From Collinsella sp. AK_207A (lineage in GTDB: Bacteria; Actinomycetota; Coriobacteriia; Coriobacteriales; Coriobacteriaceae), in contig NZ_CABWID010000010.1 in the NCBI RefSeq assembly GCF_902501965.1, forward strand, positions 372,001-436,000: a stretch of DNA of 64,000 nucleotides, written 5' to 3'. How positions within the stretch are numbered: the stretch's first letter is position 1; every line of letters begins with the position of its first letter. This document shows, in pieces, positions 16,751 through 24,516 of the stretch. The notes below the pieces were generated by a model. That model was not told the origin of the DNA. It made no database searches and was given only the letters and a program-made list of their open reading frames with translations. A program made the translations under genes and the position numbers.

Positions 16751-18058
16751 ATGGAATCGGTGCGACCCGTGGGGTACCTTCCTCGGACGGTGGATGCCAA
16801 AGTCGAGCGCTTCTTGCGTGTGTTTGGGGCCGTTGAACTCGCCGGTACCAAATGGTGCGGGAAGACATGGACGGCTCTTGAGCACGCGGCAAGCGTCAGC
16901 TATGTAGACGAGTTCCTCGCGCTCGCGCAGGACGACCCTTCCGCCATGCTTATCGGCGACCATCCTCACGTTATCGACGAGTGGCAGCTTGTGCCTCAGA
17001 TTTGGGATGTGGTTCGTCACGAGATCGATCGCACGAGAGGGCTGCGCGGGGGCTGGATCCTAACGGGATCATCGACGCCGCTGAAGAAAGGCACGACACC
17101 GGCCGCCATGCCAAACCATAGCGGTGCGGGACGCATAGGACGCATTCGCATGTATCCGATGACGCTTCAAGAGAGCGGAGATTCTACGGGCAGTGTATCG
17201 CTTGCGGGCCTGTTCAGCGGGACGTTTGCGCCCGAGCAGCGTGCGACGGACGCTCGCGAGCTCGTTGACATCGCCTGTCGAGGTGGCTGGCCTGAGGCTC
17301 TTGGGCTGTCTGCCGACGATGCCCAGCTCATCGCCCGCGAGTACATGCGCGTGCTCAGAGCCGAGAGCGTGCCGCGCCAGGGTAAGGATGCGGGCGTGGC
17401 TCAGCGCCTGCTCTTCTCGCTCGCGCGCAATCTTGGACAGTCTGTCACGTATAAGACGATTAAGGCCGATACGGCCAATGAGGCACTGAGTCTGCCCATG
17501 CTGACCGTGGACGAAAAAACGATTCGCTCATATCTTGAGCTTCTCAAGGCGTTGTTTATCGTGGAGGAGATTCCGGGCTGGATGCCGCCGGCGCGCTCTC
17601 CCAAGCGGGTTACATCAAAGCCTAAGCGGTACTTTGCCGATCCTTCGCTTGCGGTGGCGACGCTTGCGATGTCCCCCGAGTCCCTCATGGCCGACTGGCA
17701 GACGTTCGGCCTTGTATTCGAGAATCTCGTTATCCGCGACCTGCTCGTATATGCGCAGGCCATGGAGTCCGCCGGCGACGTTCCCGTTCGCTATTACCGC
17801 GACGATTCCGGACTTGAGGTCGATGCCATTATCGAGCTGGCCGATGGTCGATGGGCCGCGTTTGAGATCAAGACGAGTGAGGCCAAGGCGGAAGAGGGGA
17901 TTGCGAACCTGAAACGCCTCCGCGATAAGCTGACGCGCAACGCGCGTGCGAGGACGCGGAAACCTGAGTTCATGGCGGTTATCACGGGCGTTTCGCAGTA
18001 TGCACGCCGCGTGGAGGATGGAATCTACGTCATCCCGATTCGCTGTCTCGGCGCATAA
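16751..18058 (+). CDS. AAA-family ATPase with DUF4143 domain
   Basis: 435 residues of the AAA_14/DUF4143 class. Walker A is GTKWCGKT near residue 36, Walker B HVIDEWQ near 78 and a sensor-like GGWILTGSS near 100. The C-terminal DUF4143 region includes FENLVIRDLLVYAQA and the restriction-like fold YYRDDSGLEVDAIIELADG followed by FEIK near 370. Such proteins are widespread in gut bacteria, often in variable regions; their biological role is not settled. The start ATG 16751 follows GGTGGTGAG. It sits between hairpin repeat copies 2 and 3, the third of which begins on its stop codon. Confidence 0.85.
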   Translation: MESVRPVGYLPRTVDAKVERFLRVFGAVELAGTKWCGKTWTALEHAASVSYVDEFLALAQDDPSAMLIGDHPHVIDEWQLVPQIWDVVRHEIDRTRGLRGGWILTGSSTPLKKGTTPAAMPNHSGAGRIGRIRMYPMTLQESGDSTGSVSLAGLFSGTFAPEQRATDARELVDIACRGGWPEALGLSADDAQLIAREYMRVLRAESVPRQGKDAGVAQRLLFSLARNLGQSVTYKTIKADTANEALSLPMLTVDEKTIRSYLELLKALFIVEEIPGWMPPARSPKRVTSKPKRYFADPSLAVATLAMSPESLMADWQTFGLVFENLVIRDLLVYAQAMESAGDVPVRYYRDDSGLEVDAIIELADGRWAAFEIKTSEAKAEEGIANLKRLRDKLTRNARARTRKPEFMAVITGVSQYARRVEDGIYVIPIRCLGA

Positions 18059-18131
18059 AGACAGACGAAGCAGATCCTGCGCATATCGGCGATATGGAGG
18101 TCGATATGCGCAGGATTCGTTACATCTGCGG
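18057..18131 (+). repeat. 75-bp hairpin repeat, copy 3
   Basis: Stem arms at 18074-18088 and 18102-18116 are identical to the other copies. Similarity ends at CATCTGCGG. It lies between the convergent ATPase and nfnB genes. Confidence 0.85.
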
Positions 18132-18180
18132 AGAGGAAAGCGTGCCGCGACCGCTTGACAGGCGAACGGCTCAACCAAAA

Positions 18181-18210
18181 GGGCGCTCGGAACCGAAGCT
18201 CCGAGCGCCC
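18181..18210 (-). terminator. Rho-independent terminator of nfnB
   Basis: Perfect 11-bp stem (GGGCGCTCGGA against TCCGAGCGCCC) with an 8-nt loop. On the minus strand it is followed by TTTTGG, 30 bases past the nfnB stop. Confidence 0.85.
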
Positions 18211-18241
18211 TCGCGTACCGGTTTGCACGGTCGCGCCCCGG

Positions 18242-19693
18242 CTACTCTGCCAGCAGCGTCTCAGCGATGCTTGCGGCGGCCTTCTTGCCGGCACCCATGG
18301 CCAGGATGACCGTGGCCGCGCCGGTGACGATGTCGCCGCCGGCCCACACGCGCGGATTGCTCGTGCGGCCGTTCTCGTCGGCCTCGATGAGACCCCACTT
18401 GTTCAGCTCGACATCGGCGCAGAGCTTCGCGAACGGGTTCGCGCGCGTGCCGATGGCGGTGATGGCCACGTCGCAGGGGATCTCGAACTCGGAACCCTCG
18501 ATCGGCTGCGGGCGACGACGACCGCTCGCGTCCGGCTCGCCGAGCTCCATGCGCTGCAGGCGCACCTTGGCCACGGAGGCGCTGCGGCCCTGGCCGTCGT
18601 CGATGAACTCCAGCGGCGCCACGAGCTCGAGGAACTTGATGCCCTCTTCCTTGGCGTGGTGCACCTCGGCCAGACGGGCGGGCATCTCGGCCTCGGTACG
18701 ACGGTAGGCCAGCGTGACCTCCTCGGCGCCCAGGCGCAGCGCGGTACGAGCGGCGTCCATGGCCACGTTGCCGCCGCCAAAGATCACCACGTGCTTGCCG
18801 TGGCGGATGGGCGTGTCGTACTCGGGGAAGTTGTACGCGTGCATCAGGTTGGAGCGCGTGAGGTACTCGTTGGCGGTGTAGATGCCGGGCAGGTTCTCGC
18901 CGGGCACGTTCAGGAAGTTGGGCAGGCCCGCACCCACGGCCATGTAGAGCGCGTCGAAGCCCTCGTCGTTGAAGAGCTCGTCGGCGTCGAATAGGCGGCC
19001 GGCTACGGAGTTGTACTCAAAGTGGACGCCCAGGTCCTCGAGGCTGGCGATCTCGTGCTTCACGATGGCCTTGGGCAGACGGAACTCGGGGATGCCGTAG
19101 GTCAGCACGCCGCCGCCGGTGAAGAACGCCTCGAACACGGTGACGTCGAAGCCCTCGCGCGCGAGGGCGCCGGCGCAGGCGATGCCGGACGGGCCGGAGC
19201 CCACCACGGCGACCTTCTTGCCGTTCTTGGGCTTGCAGACGGGCGCCTGGCCCACCTCGTCGGCCATGTCGCCGAGCATGCGCTCGAGCTGGCCGATGGC
19301 CACGGGCTCGCCCTTACGGCCGAGGATGCACTTGCCCTCGCACTGGTTCTCCTGCGGGCACACGCGGCCGCAGATACTCGGGAGCAGGTTGTCGTCCTTG
19401 ATGGTGGCAAGCGCGCCGCCCCAGTCCTCGGCGCGGATCTGCTCGATGAACTGCGGGATATGCACGCCCACGGGGCAGCCGTCCATGCAGAAGGGCTTCT
19501 TGCAGTCCAGGCAGCGGTTGGCCTCGGCGATGGCGTCGGCCTTGGTGAAGCCGTTGTCGACCGGACGAAAATCGCGAGCACGCTCGGCCGCCAGCTCCTC
19601 GTTGGGGGCGGTGCGCGGCGCGCGCGTGGGACGGTACTTCTTAGGGGCGGCAGCCGAATCGGCGGCCGCGGCGTTCTTTACTTCCTGTGACAT
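18242..19693 (-). CDS. nfnB: NADPH-side subunit of NfnAB / glutamate-synthase small-subunit-like flavoprotein
   Basis: 483 residues. The N-terminal two [4Fe-4S] clusters are coordinated by CLDCKKPFCMDGCPVG (~60-75) and CGRVCPQENQCEGKC (~108-122). They are followed by FAD-binding GSGPSGIACAGALA (~165), an NADP-binding GGGNVAMDAARTALRLG (~300) and the closing TGAATVILAMGAGKKAA. This fold is shared by GltD, SudA and NfnB. The adjacent upstream gene is the FNR-like NfnA partner with no glutamate synthase large subunit nearby, so the electron-bifurcating NADH-dependent ferredoxin:NADP oxidoreductase role is most likely. The start overlaps the end of nfnA by 16 bases. GltD or sulfide dehydrogenase annotations are alternatives. 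Confidence 0.85.
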   Translation of the reverse strand: MSQEVKNAAAADSAAAPKKYRPTRAPRTAPNEELAAERARDFRPVDNGFTKADAIAEANRCLDCKKPFCMDGCPVGVHIPQFIEQIRAEDWGGALATIKDDNLLPSICGRVCPQENQCEGKCILGRKGEPVAIGQLERMLGDMADEVGQAPVCKPKNGKKVAVVGSGPSGIACAGALAREGFDVTVFEAFFTGGGVLTYGIPEFRLPKAIVKHEIASLEDLGVHFEYNSVAGRLFDADELFNDEGFDALYMAVGAGLPNFLNVPGENLPGIYTANEYLTRSNLMHAYNFPEYDTPIRHGKHVVIFGGGNVAMDAARTALRLGAEEVTLAYRRTEAEMPARLAEVHHAKEEGIKFLELVAPLEFIDDGQGRSASVAKVRLQRMELGEPDASGRRRPQPIEGSEFEIPCDVAITAIGTRANPFAKLCADVELNKWGLIEADENGRTSNPRVWAGGDIVTGAATVILAMGAGKKAAASIAETLLAE

Positions 19694-20520
19694 GCGCAGG
19701 CCTCCTCCTCGTAGTGCTGCTTGGACACGGCTTCCTCGGCACGATAGGTGCCCTGGCGACGACCGAGGTCGTCCCAGTCAACCTTGGTGGCGTCGAAGTC
19801 CGGGCCGTCCACGCAGGCAAACTTGGTGGCGCCGCCGACCTCAACGCGGCAGCAACCGCACATGCCGGTACCGTCGACCATGATGGGGTTCAGGCTGGCG
19901 ATGATGGGCACGTTGTACTTCTCGCAGGTGAGGGTGGAGAACTTCATCATCGGCACGGGGCCCACGCAGAACGCCTGGTCCACCTCGCCGGCCTGGCAGA
20001 GGCGCTCGAGCGGAGCGGTGACCACGCCCTGCTCGCCGTAGGAGCCATCGTCGGTGGTGATGAAGAGGTTCTTGAGCGGCAGCGCGCGGAACTGGTCCTC
20101 GAGCAGCAGGAGGTCCTTGGTGCGAGCGCCCATGATGACGCTCACCTCCTTACCGGCCTCGCACTGCGTGCGCGCCACGGGATAGGCGATGGCGAGGCCA
20201 ACGCCGCCGCCCAGGATGACCACGCGGTCGCCCTCAATCTCGGTGGGGCAACCCAGCGGGCCAACAACATCCTGCAGGTAATCGCCCTCGTTGAGCTTGG
20301 ACAGGCACTCCGTGGTCTTACCGATGACCATGAAGATGAACTCGATCCAGCCCTCCTCGGCATTCCAGTTGGCAAAGGTGAACGGGACGCGCTCGCCCGT
20401 CTCGTCGATTCGCACCATGAGGAACTGGCCGGCGTGCGCCGCCTTGGCCATCCTCGGCGCGTGGACGCGGAACTCGAAGACCTTCTCCGAGAACTGCGTC
20501 TTCTTCAGAATTTTGAACAT
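19678..20520 (-). CDS. nfnA: FNR-like subunit of NfnAB (ferredoxin-NADP reductase/SudB type)
   Basis: 280 residues. N-terminal FAD-binding region (FEFRVHAPRMAKAAHAGQFL, then ERVPFTF near 57), NAD(P)-binding part (VVILGGGVGLAIAYPVA near 110) and a [2Fe-2S] centre in GMCGCCRVEVGG plus a later Cys (~225-240). In NfnA this subunit oxidises NADH and bifurcates electrons to ferredoxin and NfnB. The start ATG 20520 has GAGAGGGG upstream on the minus strand; the longer open frame to 20715 is non-coding. A TATACT (20559-20564, minus) may be its -10 box. Pairing with nfnB supports the call. Confidence 0.85.
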   Translation of the reverse strand: MFKILKKTQFSEKVFEFRVHAPRMAKAAHAGQFLMVRIDETGERVPFTFANWNAEEGWIEFIFMVIGKTTECLSKLNEGDYLQDVVGPLGCPTEIEGDRVVILGGGVGLAIAYPVARTQCEAGKEVSVIMGARTKDLLLLEDQFRALPLKNLFITTDDGSYGEQGVVTAPLERLCQAGEVDQAFCVGPVPMMKFSTLTCEKYNVPIIASLNPIMVDGTGMCGCCRVEVGGATKFACVDGPDFDATKVDWDDLGRRQGTYRAEEAVSKQHYEEEACACHRK

Positions 20521-20859
20521 GAGACCCCTCTCTGTTCGTCCAACAGGCAGACGGGCCAAGTATACCGCGCTGGTAGTGAGGTATGGGAGCGTACGCAAGG
20601 CAATCTCATTCAACGGTGGGGGCGTCTTCGACGGATGACATGCTCGGGTGTGCGCGGATGCGCGAAAAGGGGGTCTGTATGATGGTGTCTCGGCAACGGG
20701 ATTCGGCCGAAACATCCTTGATCAAACCTGAAGATGGAGGGATACAGTCAAATCATGTGTCTCGGGGCGTTCCGCGGCTCGGTGAACAACGGCGAGGCTG
20801 TGCCGTATGCCTACCATGAGAGTGACACGGGCACAACGGCCCGATTCGCCTGATACGAC
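20521..20859. other. Gene-free stretch upstream of nfnA
   Basis: About 340 bases. Apart from the likely nfnA -10 box near 20560, nothing is supported. A 78-codon plus-strand frame (20583-20819) has no ribosome site or recognisable content. Confidence 0.4.
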
Positions 20860-20887
20860 GAAGGGCGGTCCCGCGGGGCCGCCCTTC
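20860..20887. terminator. GC-rich hairpin downstream of pth
   Basis: GAAGGGCGG (20860-20868) pairs with CCGCCCTTC (20879-20887). It lies about 60 bases past the pth stop in the minus direction. There is only a weak T tract. Confidence 0.5.
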
Positions 20888-20948
20888 TGCATGTACGTGG
20901 TTGAGACGCCCGCGATCCCGCCGTTGGGATCTGCGCGCTGCTGGCTAC

Positions 20949-21578
20949 CTAGTGCCTGCCGTTGCTCGCGGCACCGCCGTTCACGTGGTCGCGGGCGAAG
21001 ATGACGCCGCGCGTGATGGCAAGACCCGCTGCGTCGGCCGCACGCCCGCAGGTCTCGGCAAACGCCTCGGCCTCCTTGGGGCGGAACTGCTTGAGCACGA
21101 AGTCGGCCACCTGCATGCGTCCCGGGGGCTCGCCGATGCCCACGCGGATACGGCTGAAGTCGCGGCTGCCGAGCTTGTCGATGATGCTGCGGAGCCCGTT
21201 GTGGCCGGCGTGTCCGCCGCCGACCTTCACACGCACGTCACCCTCGGGGATGTCCAGCTCGTCGTGGATGACGAGCACCTCGTTGGCGGCGATGCCATAC
21301 TCACGGCAGAGCTTGGAGATGGGCCCGCCGCTCGTGTTCATAAAGGACTGCGGCTTGACGAGCACGACCTCGCGGCGCCCGCCTTCGGCTTCGGCGTCTG
21401 CCACGTTGATGACGGCGACCTCGGCGCCCAGCTGGTTCTTCCAGTAACTCACGCCCGCCTGCCGCGCCAGCGCGTCCACCGAGCAGAACCCGGCGTTATG
21501 CCGCGTCTGCGCGTATTCCTCACCAGGGTTGCCCAACCCTGCGACCATGCGAATCTTTCCCGGCTGCACTGCCGCCAT
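20949..21578 (-). CDS. pth: Peptidyl-tRNA hydrolase
   Basis: Frees tRNA from peptidyl-tRNAs that drop off ribosomes. The protein has 209 residues, close to the usual ~190. It has VAGLGNPGEEYAQTRHNAGF with the catalytic His near residue 27, then KPQSFMNTSGG near 80, IHDELDIPEGDVRVKVGGGH near 105 and HNGLRSI. AAGGGAG upstream of ATG 21578 (minus strand) fixes the start. The gene is divergent from glmU; the space between them holds a large palindrome. Confidence 0.95.
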   Translation of the reverse strand: MAAVQPGKIRMVAGLGNPGEEYAQTRHNAGFCSVDALARQAGVSYWKNQLGAEVAVINVADAEAEGGRREVVLVKPQSFMNTSGGPISKLCREYGIAANEVLVIHDELDIPEGDVRVKVGGGHAGHNGLRSIIDKLGSRDFSRIRVGIGEPPGRMQVADFVLKQFRPKEAEAFAETCGRAADAAGLAITRGVIFARDHVNGGAASNGRH

Positions 21579-21663
21579 GCGACTCCCTTCGTCAACGTTT
21601 CCGCCGACCATCATACCTGCAGCGGGGTTTTCGGTCATTATCTTGTGAGGAAAGAGCCGCGAC

Positions 21664-21775
21664 CCCGTGGCGTCCGGGGCATGGCCTGCGCGATTTCTGA
21701 GCGAACTGCGGAAACGGCGAGGCTGTTTTCCAGTCTCGCGAAGCTGAGCGTAGGCCATGCCCCGGACGCCACGGG
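21664..21775. repeat. Palindrome A: 28-bp unique arms around a conserved 56-nt loop
   Basis: Arms at 21664-21691 and 21748-21775 are complementary at every position except one G-T pair. The loop 21692-21747 is nearly identical to the reverse complement of the loop of palindrome B (24377-24431), although the arms are unrelated. It lies between divergent genes, so it cannot serve as a terminator for either. Confidence 0.85.
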
Positions 21776-21872
21776 CCTGAGCTCCTTTTGCGAACCCTGC
21801 CGCCTCAAAGCCGGATGCCGTGCAAGCTGCGCTATCATCGGGGGGCAATGCACACCACCCGTAGGGGAGCAT

Positions 21873-23267
21873 ATGGACGCTACCGCTATCGTTCTCGCTG
21901 CTGGCGAGGGCACTCGTATGAAGTCCAACCATGCCAAGGTCTCGCATAAGATCCTGGGCAAGCCGATGATTCAGTGGGTTGTTGATGCCGCCATCGCCGC
22001 TGACTGCGCGCGCGTGGTCGTGGTCGTGGGCAGCCATGCGGACGAGGTCCGTGCGCTGCTCGACGCCGCCTATACGGATTCCCAGGTGCCCGTCGAGGCC
22101 GTGGAGCAGGCCGAGCGTCTGGGCACCGGGCATGCGGTGCGCGTGGCGCTGGATGCCTGCGGCATTTCCGCCGGCCCCGTCGTGATCCTGAACGGCGACC
22201 TGCCGCTCGTGCGCCCGGAGACCATCGCCCAGTTCGCCGCTTCCGTGGCAGACGGTTCCACGGCGGCGACCATCTTCACCTGCACGCCGCCCGATCCCTT
22301 TGGCTTCGGCCGCTTGGTGCTGGACGAGACGGGTGCCGTGATCCGCAACATCGAGCAGAAGGACTGCACGCCCGAGCAGGCTGCCACGCTCACCGAGTGT
22401 AACGCCGGCTGCTATGCCTTCGACGGCGAGCTGCTTGCCCGCTACATCGGCGAGGTGGGCTGCGAGAACGCGCAGCACGAGTGCTACCTGCCCGACATGA
22501 TGGAGATCCTGCGCGAGCACGGGCATCGCGTGTCCATCTTCCACGTTGACGACTACCGCGAGGGCCTGGGTGTGAACTCCCGTGCCCAGCTCGCCCAGAT
22601 CACGGCCATCGCCCGTGATCGCATCAACGATCGTCTCATGGCCGAGGGCGTCACGTTCATCGATCCTACCCAGGCGTGGATCAGCCCCGATTCCACCATC
22701 GGCCGCGACACCGTGGTGTGGCCGCAGACGCACCTGATCGGCGCCTGCACGGTGGGCGAGGATTGCCAGCTGGGTCCCAACACGCGTCTCACCAACGTGC
22801 GCGTGGGCAACGCCTGCACGCTCGACGAGGTTGTGGGCATCGACGTCACGCTCGAGAACACTATTTCCTGCGGACCGCGTGCCTACCTGCGTCCCGGCAC
22901 GCATGTGCTGGACGGCGCCCACGTGGGTACGCACGTTGAGATCAAGAATTCCACGATCGGTGAGGGCAGCAAGGTGCCGCACCTCTCCTACATCGGCGAC
23001 ACGCAGATGGGTGCGGGCGTGAACATCGGCGCCGGCTCCATTACCTGCAACTACGACGGCAAGCGCAAGAACCGCACCACCATCGGCGACCGTGCGTTCA
23101 TCGGTTCCGATACCATGATGGTGGCGCCCGTGAACATCGGTGACGACGTTATCGTGGGCGCGAGCAGCTGCATTACCAAGGATGTTCCCGATGGGGCGCT
23201 CGCGCTCGAGCGTTCTCAGCAGCGTATCATTGAGGGCTACACCGCGGCGAGGCGCGCGCGGCAGTAA
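21873..23267 (+). CDS. glmU: Bifunctional UDP-GlcNAc pyrophosphorylase / GlcN-1-P acetyltransferase
   Basis: Makes UDP-N-acetylglucosamine, the precursor of peptidoglycan, from GlcN-1-P, acetyl-CoA and UTP. The protein has 464 residues. The N-terminal uridyltransferase domain has VLAAGEGTRMKS near 7-18, LGTGHAVRVAL near 84 and ILNGDLPLV near 104. The C-terminal left-handed beta-helix (from ~255) contains hexapeptide repeats and acetyltransferase residues in GVNIGAGSITCNYDGKRKN. ATG 21873 follows TAGGGGAGC. prs follows 54 bases downstream. glmS is elsewhere in the window (49708). Confidence 0.96.
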   Translation: MDATAIVLAAGEGTRMKSNHAKVSHKILGKPMIQWVVDAAIAADCARVVVVVGSHADEVRALLDAAYTDSQVPVEAVEQAERLGTGHAVRVALDACGISAGPVVILNGDLPLVRPETIAQFAASVADGSTAATIFTCTPPDPFGFGRLVLDETGAVIRNIEQKDCTPEQAATLTECNAGCYAFDGELLARYIGEVGCENAQHECYLPDMMEILREHGHRVSIFHVDDYREGLGVNSRAQLAQITAIARDRINDRLMAEGVTFIDPTQAWISPDSTIGRDTVVWPQTHLIGACTVGEDCQLGPNTRLTNVRVGNACTLDEVVGIDVTLENTISCGPRAYLRPGTHVLDGAHVGTHVEIKNSTIGEGSKVPHLSYIGDTQMGAGVNIGAGSITCNYDGKRKNRTTIGDRAFIGSDTMMVAPVNIGDDVIVGASSCITKDVPDGALALERSQQRIIEGYTAARRARQ

Positions 23268-23321
23268 GGATTTCCGGCCGCCCGCCGGAGCATGTTGGCA
23301 TCAACAGAAGGAGAAGGGGCA

Positions 23322-24305
23322 ATGCCGACCATCGATCTGAAGAAGTCTTTGAGCGTGTACAAGAGCTTGCGTGTGTTCTCTGGTTCCTCGAACCGTCCGC
23401 TCGCGGAGAAAATCGCCGCCGAGCTGGGGGTGGAACTCGCGCCCATCACGCTCGAGCAGTTCGCGAACGGCGAGATCTACGCCCGCTACGACGCGACCAT
23501 CCGCGGCGCCGACGTGTTCTTCATCCAGTCCGTGTCCGGCCGCGTAAACGACATGCTCATGGAGCTGCTCATTGCCACCGATGCCGCCAAGCGCGCCTCC
23601 GCCCGCAGCATCACCGCCGTCATCACGCACTACGGCTACGCCCGCCAGGACCGCAAGGCCGGCCCCCGCGAGCCCATCACCGCACGCCTGGTGGCCAACC
23701 TGCTCGAGTGTGCCGGCGTGGACCGCATCATCACGCTTGACCTGCACCAGGGCCAGATTCAGGGCTTCTTCGATATTCCGGTGAACCACCTGTCGGCCCT
23801 GCCGCTCTTTGCCGACTACTACAACGATATGAACTTCGACACCGACAACCTCGTTGTCGTGTCGCCCGACGTGGGTCGCGCCAAGGCTGCCAAGAAGCTG
23901 TCCGACATGCTGGGCTGCTCCATCGCCATCGCCCACAAGGGCCGTCCGCGCCACAACGCCGCTGAGGTCATGGGTATCATCGGCGACATCGAGGGCAAGA
24001 CCTGCGTCATCAACGACGACATGATCGACACCGCAGGCACCCTGTGCGCGAGCGTCCGCGAGCTGAAGAAGATGGGTGCCGGCGACATCTACGTGTGCGC
24101 CACGCATGGTATCTTCTCCGGCCCCGCGATCGAGCGCCTGAACGACGCGCCCATTGTGGAATGCGTGGTCACGGATGCCATTCCCGTGCAGACGGGTGGC
24201 AAGATCAAGACCATCTCCGTGGCGGGCGAGTTTGCCGGCGCCATTGCCGCTGTGTACAACGAGGAGTCCGTGTCGCTGCTTGTCGGCGGCGACTTCGCGA
24301 TGTAG
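23322..24305 (+). CDS. prs: Ribose-phosphate pyrophosphokinase (PRPP synthase)
   Basis: Makes PRPP from ribose-5-phosphate and ATP, feeding purF and other pathways. The protein has 327 residues, class I type. It has FSGSSNRPLAEKIAAELG near 15, HYGYARQDRKAGPREPI near 105 (ATP/flexible loop), DLHQGQIQGFF near 140, VVVSPDVGRAKAAKKL near 175 and the PRPP loop VINDDMIDTAGT near 228. GAAGGAGAAGGGG upstream supports ATG 23322. It probably shares a transcript with glmU. Palindrome B follows the stop. Confidence 0.96.
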   Translation: MPTIDLKKSLSVYKSLRVFSGSSNRPLAEKIAAELGVELAPITLEQFANGEIYARYDATIRGADVFFIQSVSGRVNDMLMELLIATDAAKRASARSITAVITHYGYARQDRKAGPREPITARLVANLLECAGVDRIITLDLHQGQIQGFFDIPVNHLSALPLFADYYNDMNFDTDNLVVVSPDVGRAKAAKKLSDMLGCSIAIAHKGRPRHNAAEVMGIIGDIEGKTCVINDDMIDTAGTLCASVRELKKMGAGDIYVCATHGIFSGPAIERLNDAPIVECVVTDAIPVQTGGKIKTISVAGEFAGAIAAVYNEESVSLLVGGDFAM

Positions 24306-24331
24306 GTTCGCTGGGACCTGACTGACCTCTG

Positions 24332-24476
24332 GCCCGCCCCGTGCATCCCTCGGGTCGGTCGCCGTTTACCCTGCACTCAGCTTTGCGAGACTGGAAACGG
24401 CTTTGCCGTTTTCGCAGTTCGCTCAGAAATCGTGCAGGTTGAACGGCGACCGACCCGAGGGATGCACGGGGCGGGC
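24332..24476. repeat. Palindrome B: 45-bp unique arms around the conserved loop
   Basis: Arms at 24332-24376 and 24432-24476 differ at only three positions. The 55-nt loop (24377-24431) is the reverse complement of palindrome A's loop with about five substitutions and one deletion. It lies between prs and the lipoprotein gene on the same strand. Confidence 0.85.
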
Positions 24477-24516
24477 TTGTTCGTTCGGTTCCGCTCGCGT
24501 GAAAGAGAAGGGGGCT

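Noticed and set aside
20901-21872. Long upstream extension of glmU
   Set aside because: The extension overlaps pth on the other strand and a palindrome; ATG 21873 has a good ribosome site and the domain starts there.
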